From assembly GCA_030522415.1 (NCBI GenBank), contig CM060124.1, positions 21,013,754 through 21,077,753 on the forward strand: a stretch of 64,000 nucleotides of DNA. Direction: 5' to 3'. This DNA comes from Channallabes apus (lineage: Eukaryota > Chordata > Actinopteri > Siluriformes > Clariidae). Both the position numbers and the translations under genes were made by a program. Under the pieces are notes generated by a model. That model did no database searches. It saw only the letters and a list, made by a program, of their open reading frames with translations, and was not told the DNA's origin. This document shows positions 11,841 through 23,637 of this stretch, piece after piece. Numbering within the stretch: the stretch's first letter is position 1; each line of letters begins with the position of its first letter.

Positions 11841-12125
11841 CAGTGTTTTTCAACCACTGTGCCGCGGTACACTAGTGTGCCATGAGAGGTCGTCAGGTGT
11901 GCTGTGGGAAATTATTAAATTTCCCCCAATTGGTCTAAAACATTTTTTGAAAACTAATATGTCTGCGAATAATATGCCATTGCAGCTGCCGCAATTGCCC
12001 GCCGACGTTCCGCGAAGTTCTGCAGGTCTGCAAACTTCCGCGAGGACCGTCAAAAAACTTAAACATTTAATTTTTCACGCGGAAAGATGGAAATGTACTC
12101 ACAGCACCAAAAACTCGCGGTGAAT
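11841..12125 (+). mobile_element. hAT-like element end (provisional)
   Basis: It begins cagtgtttttcaaccactgt, close to the CAG(T/G)G.TTCTCAACC termini of hAT elements of the Charlie and Zaphod kinds, followed by GTGTGCC-rich sequence typical of their nonautonomous relatives. It interrupts or truncates the Tc1 end before it. I did not find the other terminus. Confidence 0.4.
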
Positions 12126-12587
12126 CATAATGAACTGTACTTATGGCCACCGCGTCAAACAGCATAGGTGAGATAGGGGTATTAGTGATTGAGCTTCACC
12201 TGAGTTTTACCTTTAAACCACATTTCTGTGTTTTTATTCAGACAATGGTAGAGAAATAATGCACTCTTTGTGTGTGTGTCAATTATAATTATTAAAAAAA
12301 GGTAAAAGGTCAACTTTTGACTTACCAAGGTGAAACTATGAGATTAAAAAGTTTTTTATACTGTATTATCAGATAAAACTTTTTAAACAGACTTACATAC
12401 TACTATAAGTTAAATTATGATATAAAAATATGATGGCATAAAGAACATTTTGACTCTAAATGAGATTTAAAACATAAAAATCATGAGATAAAAAGTCTTT
12501 ATCAAAGAGAGGAAGAGATTGTTTTTGACTTACTAGTCATATGACTCATTAGCCACATGGCTAATGCTATTCAACTAATTTAAGAAA

Positions 12588-13330
12588 ATGGATTGTGAAT
12601 ACATTAAAGACTACTTCAAACGTGGCTTTACAACAAATGAAATAATTTACTTGCCGATTCTCATGAGATTGTAGTAAGAACGCACCCTGAGAGGATTTCA
12701 AACAAGAAGCAGCTTCGAATAATGAAGAGAAAAACAGATGTGACTGAGGTGTCAGCTTTCATTCAATAGCAACTGGAAACATCTGATCAGTATAATTTTT
12801 ACAGATGGATGCACGGAAATTGTTGGTTGCTTGGAATTATAATTGACAGAGAAGCTGTTCAAATTCCAATGTTTTTTGGATGGTGAAGGTGTTAATTTAA
12901 GGGCAAGAAACAGATTGGGAAGGCATGGTTACCACAGCTGTCTGTGGTCCAAACTGTGGGCCATTTGGGATAAGTGAATGTACTGATGGGTTTTCAGTAA
13001 ATGTGATATGTCTTGAAGCTTACAAAGCAACCAATGGCTATTTTATGCATGCTATGATCAGCCCTGGTTGATGTCTGGCCAGAGTCATACTTGATTTAGG
13101 AACAGAAAATGGAAATGCAGGCAAGATGCAGTGATTTCTCCTCAAATGCAAGCTGAAACATACAATGTAACCTTTTCTCCAAGTATTGAATGATAATGGC
13201 TGATCTTGCAAAGTGCCATTTGATGAATTGAGACAGTTACGTCTCAGACAACGTTTTAGACAAGTCTTTGGTCCAGTTCTGCTTAAATGAAGTCATTGTA
13301 GCCAATAGTATAATAATGTTAATAACGAGT
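12588..13330 (+). pseudogene. Degenerate integrase-core transposase (IS3EU/Ginger-like)
   Basis: Translation in shifting plus frames gives an ordered series of blocks. First comes MDCEYIKDYFKRGFTTNEII, then SNKKQLRIMKRKTDVTEV, a YRWMHG block, a LRARNRLGRHGY block, ECTDGFSVNVICLEAYKATN, and LDLGTENGNAGKM. The order matches my memory of fish proteins with a retroviral-integrase-like catalytic core, including D-G-F-S and D-x-G-T-E-N style acidic motifs where the second catalytic Asp would sit (here Leu-Asp-Leu-Gly-Thr-Glu-Asn). At least three stops and several frameshifts make it a pseudogene. I found no terminal repeats. The family assignment is provisional. Confidence 0.5.
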
Positions 13331-14244
13331 CTGCAAAGCATTTAATTAGTATTAAGTATTAAAGCATTTAAATGACCAATCGTGCTGTGTAACCATATGG
13401 AGGTGAGGTATTCAGAGATTCTATATCAAATAAGAAGTAAAAAGAGGTTATTTGCAGTGATCCAAAACAACAAAAGCTGCGAAGGATGGCAACACATTTT
13501 GCAGGTATTAGTGTGCCAACCATAAAGTCAAGAAAACTTGACTGAAGCTGTAGACACCAATTTCTCATTTGCCTAAATATGATCTACCTCCTAGGAACAA
13601 CTTAATGAGGTCATATTAACTTGGAACCACCATCTGTCAAGTCCACAACTCAAGATCACCTCACAGGCATCCATCCATCCTGCATGCTATCCCTCAGTTG
13701 TATGGAGAAAGAAAATGACTGGACTGGACCTGGATAAAGATCTAGTCTGCCTAGAACAGTATGCGCTCAAAAACTTCAGCGTGAGTCCCAAATGGATCCT
13801 CATTACAGAAAAAACAGTGAATTCAGCATTCAGCTCGTGTAAGACAACTTTCATGAGTGTGCGTGCAAAATTAAGGGAGATACAGCTGCCCAGACCTGAA
13901 TGGAGCACAATGGAAAATCTGTGAAAACCGTTGGTCCAATTACTTAGAAACATAATAGCACTCCATCCTGGGGGAAGGACAGATTGGGGTACTTTGCTTC
14001 ACGGCTTAATTCCTCCATTGCTACAAGCCACATTTTTGTCCAGAGTTTTGGTTTTGTACAAAAAGGGCATCCCTATTAATACTAATAAAACACACTTCTT
14101 AAGAAATGGAAAGAAGAATGAACATTTTGTGACATGATTTGTTTGAATTGATGATGAAATTAAAAAAAAGTCTTCTCTGTCTATCTTAGTCTCTTTTTTT
14201 TTTTACTTAAAACACCAATGGTTAAGTTCTTACATTTTCCCTTC
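13331..14244. other. Interval without recognised gene
   Basis: There is an open plus frame at 13715-13924 (69 codons) and a minus frame at 13687-13953, with no recognised motif. It may be the flank of the integrase-type relic before it. Confidence 0.3.
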
Positions 14245-14276
14245 ATTGTAATTATCTTCTTCTTCTTCTTTTTTCC

Positions 14277-14640
14277 TGTTGTTTAATGGTGGTTGGAATC
14301 CAGTAGCTTGCATTACCGCCAACTGTACAGTAGGTTTCATTCTCCCTCATCCTCCCAGGTCATGAAAGACAATTTTCCAGTCCACAATCCTTAAAAAATG
14401 TTAATTGCTTCCTTCCCTGATCTTGTCTTATCTTGCTCAAACTCGTATCGGACATTTCCATACACTCTATCTTCTCTACATGTTCCCTCTTAGTACCGCT
14501 CTGCGCCTATGGTTGGAATCTGTAAGATGCATTACTGCCACCAATAGATCTCACTCTCCCTCAACTTCCTGGTCTTTTAAAGCCGTCTTTCCAGTCCAAT
14601 ATTCTTTAAAAACACATCAGTGACTTCCCATCATAAAAGA
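14277..14640 (-). repeat. Two tandem segments of about 230 bp in the LINE 3' region
   Basis: The block starting ggttggaatccagtagcttg (about 14290) recurs as ggttggaatctgtaagatgc (about 14511). Both continue through cattac.gcca, ctccctca and tttccagtcca. The first copy carries an extra CAGTA at 14328-14332 relative to the second. Confidence 0.6.
14326..14332. other. Tc1-type excision footprint (TACAGTA) in the LINE tail
   Basis: The first tandem copy reads gccaactgTACAGTAggtttc and the second reads gccaccaaTAgatctc. The simplest alignment needs a 5-bp CAGTA insertion at a TA. Confidence 0.5.
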
Positions 14641-15811
14641 CTTTAAACATTGCCATCTACTCTCCCTAGTATAGGCTTACACACTATATTAAGGTTGTTG
14701 AGTCCCATTTTTAACCTGCTAATTAATACTTCCTCTTTTTATCCCCCCTTCCCTCCTAAACACAACAACTTTGTCCTGTATTAAATGCATATGTCTCGCT
14801 TTTGGTTCATTATCTGACTTATATTAATATGTTGTCTTGCCTTTCTCCACACTATTCCTTTCCCATCTGACTTTTCCTTTTTCCAACATTTACTTTTTAA
14901 ATTGCTTTTTTTTTACCAGCTCATCTCTTGTTTCCCTGGATACCCGAATGGACTGGGACAGGAAAGATATTTTTTTAGTTGTCTGCCTATTCTTAAACTA
15001 GCTAACAAGATTTCATATCTTCTGGCTTCACTTGTACTAATATTTGTAGATGCTGCTGCTGAGTCACTGCCCATTCTAGTGGCATCAGTAATGCATACAG
15101 CTCCACAGTACATTCAGACAATCAGACGTTCTCTTGCTAATTTCCAATTTGTAATTGGGCACAATGTCTGCAGTTCCAGTTGTCTCTGATTCCTGATCCA
15201 TAGACCCATCTGTGAAAAACTGTCCACTATCTTTATATCTTTGGCCAATATGTCTATAGTATTCTCAAGCTTGGTCAGCTGGCATGTCAAGACATTTGAT
15301 CATTAAATATTTAAAATCAATGTTTGGTGTTTCTAATATTCAGAGGGGTCTAACAGGCTGCAACATAGTTGCGCCAAAGTCTTTACCAAACTCACCCATC
15401 TCTGTTGCCAAACATAGCTTCCTTCTGAGCCCTCTCCTTCTCCAAACACTCCTCCAGCACTTTCTGTTGAGTGGATTACTCCATGTCATCTTAAATCAGT
15501 CCAGTAATTAACCACAGCACAGTTTTAAATGCTGATCCATATACTTTATTGCCATAATCCATCTTTATTATTTTATCTTATCCCTTATTGTTGTTATAAG
15601 GGCAGTATACAGTATACACTCAATGCTAGCTTCCCAATTTAACTAGCTTCGTGTATGATATATCATGGTATTTATCACCTATTTTTTGCCTTTTTTTAAT
15701 CACAAATCTTATACCGTATGTCTCTCACATTTCAATATCTCATCAGAATATACTTCCTGACTCAGATATTCAGATTGCTTTCATACATTGATACTGTAGA
15801 TTATCTAACTT

Positions 15812-16155
15812 CATTCATTCATCTTCTATACTGCTTTATCCTGCATTTTGGGTCGTGGGAACCCTCAGGGCACGAGGCAGGTTACACCCTGGACAGCGTG
15901 CCAATCCATCGTAGAGCGCACACTCACACACTCATTCACACACTATGGTCAATTTAGGAACACCAATTAGCCTAATCTGCATATCTTTGGACTGTGGGAG
16001 GAAACCGGAGTACCCGGAGGAAACCCACCAAGCACGGGGAGAACATGCAAACTCCATGCACACAGAGATGGGAATCGAGCCTGGACGGGAATCGAACCCG
16101 GACCCTGGAGGTGCAAGGCGACAGTGCTAACCACTACACCACCGCGCCGCCGCCC
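15812..16155 (-). repeat. V-SINE, full length, inserted in the LINE, with 11-bp duplication
   Basis: A complete minus-strand copy with ATTC-type tail, core, box B and head (ends caccgcgccgccgccc). The perfect duplication ttatctaactt flanks it at 15801-15811 and 16156-16166. The part around box B is duplicated (gatgggaatcgagcc then acgggaatcgaaccc), as in other copies here. Confidence 0.92.
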
Positions 16156-17040
16156 TTATCTAACTTGATTTTCCTTAAAAATATATGATTTTTGTTTTTT
16201 CTACTGAAAAACTAAATCACCATTTAATTTCCCATTTCAACTTCATTTATTCCACTTAGCAGTTTCCAGGCTATGTGTTCGACATTTCCTCCGTTGTCAT
16301 AAATCTCCAGCAACATCAAAAAGCAATTTCCCTATATTCACTGAAATATGTCTAAAAATATAATATATCATATAGAGAACAGTGATCATAGAGAACAATG
16401 TTGGACTTCCATTTACTACCTTACATTGGTTTGATACCTCTGAGCCTATTTTCACCTGAGCAATTTTAACATCTAAAAGTCTTCACTCAATTCAACAGTT
16501 TTCCTCCAATTTCCATCATTTGGATGTGGATTATTAATTAATAATCCCTCTGTTTTTTCCACATAAAAAAAAAATGCAGCAACTATCTTGTTATTTGTTT
16601 CAGCTTTTCTTACCTCATTCTCTAGACATATTACTGAGTTCATGGTGTTCCTCCTTTTCTGAGTCCACTTTAGTAAGTAGCCATCAGACCATCTCTTTTC
16701 CATTAGGTATACTCGCCTCTCATTTATCATTCTTTCCACTAGTTTGCAGCCATGCAATGTCAAAGCGATTGGTCTATAATTCCCTGGTACCCTGCCATCC
16801 TTTTCTGGTTTCCTTAGTGGTAAACTTTTTTCTTCACTTTTGGTTTCATACTGTAGTTTTTGACCAACATTTCCACCTTTCCTTTGATTGTTTCGGCAAT
16901 CTCACACCCATCCATTAGAACAGGGTATAGCTGGACTCTCTTCTTATTCTTCACTGTTGTTTAACAGAGGTTGCATTTAGGTTGCATTTACTTTTTTTGG
17001 TTGCTTCTCCTTTTTTAACCTTTTTGCTGAAATCTTCCAA

Positions 17041-18493
17041 CTATAAACCAAACAAACATATCCAAACTACCTCAATCAAAGTACTCACAGTAAAAGTTAC
17101 ACTCCAACAAACATATACGTATGAAGGAGACGGAAGGATAAACTAAGCACCCTGAGAACACATTGAAACTGTTATCCTCTGTAAGGTTGAAAACACTGTT
17201 GTAATAGTTCTCTCATTATCCAAACTTCTGCAAAGTGAATCACCTTTGACAGTACAGTGTCTGTAGGCAGGAATTTGTCTCTTATATCATATCCATTATC
17301 CACATTTAAATTTCGAAAACTTTGTTCGAATCAGGTGTCATATCTGGGTAGGTATGAGCAGTGGATCTTATCTGGAAATTCTATTTGTGTAAGGCTGACA
17401 GTAATGCTGTTTCTTATGAACAAGTCTAATCCTGTGCAAAATCTGATTAAATGGGTCATGTGCTCTGTATCTGAGTCTCAAATGTATGCACTTACTGTAC
17501 ATACTTGACAGGTTGTTTCTCCTGCGTTCAGGATACCGGGTTACATTATTGACTTCAATATCTTTCATGCAGTTGGTTGCAGATCTTCATATAGTCATGC
17601 AAATTTCTTTCAGCTCAGATCTCAGGGTTGCAACTGTGTTCAATCGTGCTCTTGAATCAACTTTTGGTAGGAAACCTCCCTCAAGATTTGCTTGGTGCTA
17701 TTATTTGTTGGAAGCTGTGAATGTCCATGACTTCCAACAATTCGTCCTGGTGATTACCTTCAAAATCTGACCAGCAGGATTTAAAGATCATTCTCTATGA
17801 CTCTTGATCACATACAGTACTTGATTAAGTTCTCCAGAAGTAAATTGTTTTCCACAAAGCCCAGAACAGCTTGTTGCAGTATTAAAGATGGATTTTTAAA
17901 GGCAGGTACTCCTCTTATTTTGCCAGCCAAGTTCAACCCACACATTCACACTTTTTTTTTTTTTACCAATGCCATGGCGGCTGTATGTCATTATGTCTGC
18001 ATGGCCTTAAAGCCATTTCCTGAAGTGCATTGCTTAAAAAAAATATTCCATTTCTGACAGCACATCCCTTAAAATATATCCATAATCTACCGCTATTTCA
18101 TGCCTTCCATTTGGGAGAATGACTTGAAAAAAACCAATGTGCTTTTCCAGGTTTTAAAACCTGACCATGATGATGAACAACAATTTAATTTGCTGTTTCT
18201 TTATGGATGATTGGTTTCTGCAACTTATGCATGGAATGAGGCAAAGGTGATTCAGCCAATGCCCCTATCCTCGTATCTACATTAGGGACTGCTTCATGTT
18301 ATGGTAAACTACCCGTAGGTGCACCAGTTGAGTCATGGAGTCATTTGATATAAAAACACTCTGACTATTTTCATTTACAAATTCTGTCTTGCATCCAACA
18401 AAAATAATGCTCTCTCAGATACAGTACATGTTCATGACCGCCCTTGTTTCTTGAAGATGTGCTTTTCATCCGCTTAAATATATTTGATTTGCA
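17041..18493. other. Unassigned interval upstream of the LINE RT
   Basis: No recognised domain on either strand. It has several moderate open frames (for example plus 17486-17770 and plus 17797-18057) without motifs. It could be the 5' part of the I-like LINE, but I cannot show that. Confidence 0.3.
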
Positions 18494-18511
18494 AGAGCCA
18501 GGATCAAGGTG

Positions 18512-18681
18512 GCTTGCACCTTGCACCTCCAGGGTCGAGGGTTCAATTCCCATGCATGGAGTTTGCATGTACTCCCCGTGCTTGGTGGGTTTCATCCAGG
18601 TATTCTGGTTTCCTCCCACAGTCCAAAGACATGCAGATTAGGTTAATTGGCGTTCCCAGATTGCCCATAGTGTGTGAGTGC
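18512..18681 (+). repeat. V-SINE, internal part
   Basis: It contains box B-like GGTTCAATTCC, the gttttccccgtgcttgg-type core (here gtactccccgtgcttgg) and ggcgttcccagattgcc. The head and the 3' third are missing. Confidence 0.8.
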
Positions 18682-19359
18682 CAGAATCTTTTTTCTTCCA
18701 TCTTCCACCAGTCTGTAGCTTAGCTGGTTGCCTGTCATGAAACGTATAATACTGGAATCAAGCTACAAAAAATACTGAATGAATTGTTAAAGCTACATGT
18801 AAATGATCAAATCTAAACATTTCCTATAGTAAGCTTATTCCTCCCTTATACTGTTTAATACTCTCTACATCTTCTTCAGGTATATGCCTTGACCTTAGTT
18901 GCTTATGTAATCTGTGACAGTTCAATAATAACAAATAATAATTTATTTTTAAACTTAAAAATAAATTAAAGTTTAAATGTTTTCTTAAAAAAAACTTTCC
19001 AATAAAATTTCCATAATTTGTCTTTTGAGAACTTTATTTCTATAAACAGCCCCCCCCCCCCAATAATTATTATAGAGCATTTATTTTACAATTTAACGTA
19101 ACATTAGCTACTTTACTCCATAACAGTCTGTGCATGACTCATTTATTTTATATTTATCCTCAATCAAAACACTAAAGATCTAGCAATGCAATAATTTTGC
19201 ATAACACCTTAGTGCTGACCTTCCCAATTCAAATATCTTGAACTGTCACTGAAATAAGAACAACCAGACCTACAGTAACACCTGTGCCAACCCTACGGCT
19301 GGTGAGGGACTCGAGCACCAACTATGAGGGTAAAACAAAAACACTATTGTTTTAAGGTG

Positions 19360-19580
19360 TTAAAACATCCTCCCTATAGTCCTGATCTTGCTCCATTAGA
19401 CTTTCACCAGTTTGTCCCCTGTAAGCAGCCTTACAAGGATGAAGATTCACATATGCTGAAAAAGGATTCATGGCTTGCAGCTCAGCCTAAAACATTTTAA
19501 TGAGGGACTATGAAAACTTGTTGACAGATGGACAAAGTATATTGAAAATTTTTCTCTTTTTCAAAAGTTAATTAAAATAA
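19360..19580 (+). pseudogene. mariner transposase C-terminus relic
   Basis: The plus strand gives HPPYSPDLAPLDFHQF, matching the mariner signature around the third catalytic Asp (YSPDLAPxD, DD34D class), followed by AAQPKTF and a decayed CxQMDKVYxK tail. Stops interrupt the frame. Earlier parts of the transposase are not seen, and no terminal repeats are found. Confidence 0.65.
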
Positions 19581-19628
19581 ATGAACAACAGTCAGCGAGC
19601 AGCCTTGCATTATCACATTTAAATCATT

Positions 19629-19690
19629 TGGCAGACACCTTTTCCCAGAGCCACTTACATTTTATCTCATTATACAGTACATCTGAGCAG
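19629..19690. repeat. Tail fragment of a tRNA-type SINE family
   Basis: The phrase ggcagacaccttttcccaga followed by cttacattttatctcattat matches the tail seen at 47086-47130. A TACAGTA interrupts the block at about 19674. Confidence 0.5.
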
Positions 19691-19894
19691 TTGGCCATTT
19701 ACTGTACCTACAGTATGTGGTATGCAGACATACTGTACTTTGAAGAAGCAACTGAAGACATCAGTGCCAAAAAAGTGCACTGGACAAATATTACATCACG
19801 CTATAATTTAACTGTGGTAGAAGGGTGAAAATGGCCTGTACCAATGTATGCACAAAGTGGTGTGTATAGATTTGCTTGGTTGCAGTTGAACCAT

Positions 19895-20241
19895 TCATTC
19901 ATTCATCTTCTATACCGCTTTATCCTGTATTTAGGGTCGCAGGGACCTGGAGCCTATCCCAGGAGACTCTGGGCACGAGGCAGGGTACACCCTGGACAGC
20001 ATGCCAATCCATCGCAGAGCACACATACACACTATGGTCAATTTGGGAACGCCAATTAGCCTAATCTGCATGTCTTTGGACTGTGGGAGGAAACCGGAGT
20101 ACCCGGAGGAAACCCACCAAGCACGGGGAGAACATGCAAACTCCATGCACACAGAGACGGGAATCGAGCCTGGCCGGTAATCGAACCCGGACCCTGGAGG
20201 TGCAAGGCGGCAGTGCTAACCACTACACCACCGCGCCGCCT
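19895..20241 (-). repeat. V-SINE, full length, with 12-bp duplication
   Basis: A complete minus-strand copy ending in caccaccgcgccgcc. The perfect duplication cagttgaaccat flanks it at 19883-19894 and 20242-20253. Little divergence from the 10053 and 15812 copies suggests recent activity. Confidence 0.92.
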
Positions 20242-20253
20242 CAGTTGAACCAT

Positions 20254-21170
20254 GTGGAATAATAAATACCCACATCTAAGCCAATGGTGCTACTTAATTT
20301 TTTGAGGCTGACTGTTAATTTGCCATGTACAGTAGATGCAATGGAGAGCATATGACATGGCTGTGCTGGCATGATATTAAGCTAGAGTATGGGCTAGTTA
20401 TCTTTTGCTTTCAAATGTTGTACCTTTTAGTATGATTTGATGGTAACGTTACGTTTAAAATAGTGAGAGCAGGCGGAAACACTATATTTTGTCATTTTTG
20501 GACACATTTATATGTTCCAGTAGGTCGATACTTAAAAGGATCACAAATCTTTATTAAAACTTAACTCATAGTTTTTTTTTAGTATTTTACTGAAAATTAT
20601 ACATGCTGTTACCAGTATTATTTGTCACCTTTGTTATATCCCATAGCCACAGTATATTATCAGATCCTACTGTATATACAGGATGGAGATATACTGTACT
20701 GTAGGAATGACATATTTATGGAAATTCAAGTGTCAGCATCCAGTGTTGTGAATGTCTACAGTATATATACAGAAGGTTCTTCAGAAAGACTTTCTGACAG
20801 CTGTTTTAACATACAGTACACTAAATGTTTTTAGTTGCATTGCAGTAGCATTAAGCCTAGAATAGCTAGCTAACCCGAAGAGCTGACGGTGATCTCAGTA
20901 GAAAATTTTCACACAAATATACACTTTTTGCAGTATCAGCCTCACAGCGTGAGGTCTTTACGTCACTAGGTTGCTATTATTTTGTAGGTATGGCAACATG
21001 ATCATTAAGTTCTTTTAAGAATGTCATTTCCATCTTGGAGCCAGTGAGAAACTGCAGGCATGTATTCAAATCTAAATCTATCTTATTCACTGGAAAAGCA
21101 CACCATCTAGTGTCATACATTCTACTACAAACAACCATGTTTTAATGATGTCATTGATATACTATGGTAA
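20254..21170. other. Interval without recognised gene
   Basis: No coding or repeat match that I recognise. It is dense in TACAGTA/TACTGTA motifs (20331, 20668, 20690, 20757, 20812), including one stacked pair. Confidence 0.35.
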
Positions 21171-21240
21171 ACTAAAGTACCACAATATACCATAGAGTTA
21201 CCATGGTACTTCAGACATTACCATGGTAGGTACCATAGGA
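21165..21240. repeat. Cluster of TACCATGGTA-type palindromes
   Basis: Within about 75 bp the motifs ctatggta, taccatag, taccatggta (twice) and taccatag occur in alternating orientation, forming short dyads. This may be the core of a small palindromic repeat. No function is claimed. Confidence 0.5.
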
Positions 21241-21407
21241 CTTTACAGAGTAAGTACTTGTTAGGTTCTGTGGCACTTCAGTGGGTATTGTGGTGGTGAT
21301 ATGGTATGTACAACAGTACTTTGGTGAATCTTTCTAAGTAGCAAAGTTAAGACGGCATGTTGGTACATGTTAATCTTTTGTTAATGGTTTCGAAACCATC
21401 AATCCGT

Positions 21408-21572
21408 ACAACCACTTAGCAAATGCCATTCCTGATGCAACCCTCCCATTTTATCCAGGCTTGCGACCGGCCATGCATGCAGTGGCTGGGTAGTATGAGG
21501 TGTAGCAACAAACGATGGCGAGACTCGAACCTGAATCCACAGATTGCCAAAACTAGAGCCTGAGCTACAGTA
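21408..21572 (-). repeat. tRNA-derived SINE with RTE-type body
   Basis: The minus strand reads TGTAGCTCAGGCTCTAG (box A-like), then GGTTCGAGTCTCG (box B-like), then tactacccagccactgcatg and gggagggttgcatcaggaat. The body matches copies at 47640-47830 and 55918-56125. The head is preceded by a TACTGTA. Confidence 0.65.
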
Positions 21573-21671
21573 CCATATTAGATCCATCCATCCATCCATC
21601 TAAGAACCTCTGTAGTCCATCTAGGGACCATTGATTGTATTTATTCCCGTTCTTATGACTCTGGTAGGACC

Positions 21672-21842
21672 TCAGGTCAACATTCACACACTACAGACAA
21701 TTTGGGAAAGCCAATTAGCCTAACCTGTGTGAGGAAACCGGAGGACCCAGAGGACGGAAACCCATGCACACAGACCACGAGGCGGGAATCAAGCCCAGAC
21801 CCTGAAGGCCACAGTGCTAGCCACTACACCACCGTGCCACCA
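21672..21842 (-). repeat. V-SINE, 5' two-thirds, diverged
   Basis: The minus-strand head (ccactacaccaccgtgccac at the right end) and the core (tttgggaaagccaattagcc at the left) are recognisable. The segment with the gttctccccg block is deleted. Confidence 0.7.
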
Positions 21843-22876
21843 TCAAAGTAGATATACTGTATATTAGTGATACGGTACAGTACATTACATGCATAGGCAT
21901 ACTGATGTGGTATAGTACAGGCAGTACCATGTCAGGTTTACATATACTGTACAGTGTATTGTAAATGTTGGTCCTAAGATGCATCCAAATCATCAATGTT
22001 GTTGGGTATTGGCATTAGTATGAGATGATTTATTCATACAATCTTATTTTTAATTTCTTTTTTCTATCCTACTTTTAAAGCCAATAGTACATTATTCACT
22101 GTAATAATTACAATTGCATACAGTAAAAATAAAAATCTTTGTTTCAAATGAGTTAGGGGACAATGGAGGCACCAAATCAATACTGATTGGTTGATTTTTT
22201 TCATTTAAATTTGCTGGTGCTGACCCTCGACCAACATGATTGGCATTAATGGAGTCTGTGATGAGTGTCCTCTTAGACAGCCCGCTGTGTCCATCAACCA
22301 GTCCAGTGGACAAGTGTGATTCTTCCATGCAGCATGCCAATGGTTAATATTCAGCCATTAGAGATCAGCCAAAGCCCTGATTGTGCAAAATAATAGTCAT
22401 TATAAAGCAGTATGACACTAATGAGGGTGTAGGATGGGGAGAAGGCTTCTGGATGGGTGGACAAGAACAGAAAGGAATGTTAATACTTTTGTTAGTGCCT
22501 TTCTCATTTCCACTCTCATTCCATCATCATGATTCCTGTGTCAGTAAGGCCTATCCTTTTTTCAATTGTTGTATCCTGTTTGTTATTGTTTTCCTTTCAG
22601 TCACTCATCTTCACTAACCACTTCTTGTTTTTTTTTGTTTGGTTTTCATGCTCCGTGGATGGGACATAATGATTCACACTTAGAGGCACTAAACCAATCA
22701 GTAAACCACTTACCAGTCTTTTTATTTTTGGAGGGTTTGAATGAGGGTTTGAACTGGAAAGGAACTAAGAAGACAGATGACAAGAAGAAAGATAGTCAAA
22801 CAGTCTCATGGATAGAAATCCAAAGTTTTAAGTGTTGAACAGAACAAAAAAAAATGTGGATCTGGATAGTTAAGTT
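21843..22876. other. Interval without recognised gene
   Basis: Short open frames only (for example plus 22381-22617 and 22566-22838). No motif or repeat family recognised. Confidence 0.35.
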
Positions 22877-23220
22877 ATCATCACTCACTCATACTATCTA
22901 TACCGATGTATCCTGTACACAGGGGTCAAGAGGGCCTGGAGCCTATCCAAAGAGATTTAGGGCACAAGGTGGGGTAGACCCTGGACATGGTGCCAATCAA
23001 TCACAGGGCACACACACATACACTCATTCACACACACTACAGGCAATTTGGAAAAACCAATTAACCTAATCTGCATGACTTTGGACTGTGTGAGGAAAAC
23101 TGAGTACCTGGAGGAAAGCCCAAAAGCAAGGGGAGAACATGCAAACTCCATCAAATAGACCCAATGTGGGAATCAAACCCTCGACCCTGGTGGTGCCAAG
23201 AGGAAAGCGCTAACCAGTAT
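22877..23220 (-). repeat. V-SINE, diverged, head cut by a MITE
   Basis: The minus-strand copy has a 3' tail at 22877 (atcactcactcatactatc) and all core blocks, but its head stops at cgctaaccagtat, where the inverted-repeat element at 23221 begins. The gcacgaggca block reads agggcacaaggtgggg, a useful control for the footprint at 23697. Confidence 0.75.
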
Positions 23221-23512
23221 CCTACGGAGGCAGATCGGTCTCATAAATAATTCACGCAAAAAACACGATGTCACACACGTAAGTCGATTTTCACATGCAC
23301 AGCCCATGATGCACTCGTAAAATTTAAACATTCAAAAAATTTTACACAGTTGTATATATGTGAATTGTATATTATGAATATGTATATTTTTTATGCATGT
23401 GAATGTGTTTTTTTGTGAATTTTTTTTTTCTTCGTGCATGTGAATTGGGTTACGCACGTGAACATCGTGTTTTTTGCGTGAATTATTTATGAGACCGATC
23501 TGCCTCCATAGG
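23221..23512. mobile_element. MITE with a 46-bp perfect terminal inverted repeat
   Basis: The left arm from 23226 (ggaggcagatcggtctcata) through cacgatgt is the exact reverse complement of 23462-23507. Weaker pairing continues inward to about 23300 and 23429, and outward through cctacgg/ccatagg. The interior is AT-rich and non-coding. A TA next to each end (23223-23224 and 23509-23510) would fit a Tc1/mariner-type target, but the exact boundary is ambiguous. It sits between a minus-strand SINE and a plus-strand SINE-like fragment. No transposase in the window matches it. Confidence 0.8.
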
Positions 23513-23523
23513 CTTGAGCTTGT

Positions 23524-23625
23524 GATTGGCACCCCATTCAGGGGGTAGCCTGCTTTGTGTACCCCCTTGTGTTTCCTTTGATAGGCTCCACCCCCGCAAT
23601 ATTGGATTACTAGTGTAATAGATGA
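23524..23625 (+). repeat. V-SINE-like 3' fragment, plus strand
   Basis: gattggcaccccattcaggg ... gataggctccacccccgcaa resembles the 3' module of the V-SINEs, but in the opposite orientation to the copies on both sides. Confidence 0.5.
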
Positions 23626-23637
23626 ACTACATATCAC

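Larger units (their letters stand above)
14245..17040 (-). pseudogene. I-like (Nimb-type) LINE with RT and RNase H remnants
   Basis: Read on the minus strand from about 17040 downward, a block at 16473-16763 gives CKLVERMINERRVYLMEKR and later NSVICLENEVRKAETNNKIV, the finger and palm region of a non-LTR reverse transcriptase before motif A. Further down (about 15200-14913) FTDGS-like and SDSAAASTNI blocks suggest an RNase H domain, which points to the I group. The 3' region (14277-14640) has two tandem copies of a segment starting ggttggaatc. The element is full of stops and is split by a V-SINE at 15812-16155 with perfect flanking duplications. The clade call is an inference. Confidence 0.6.
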
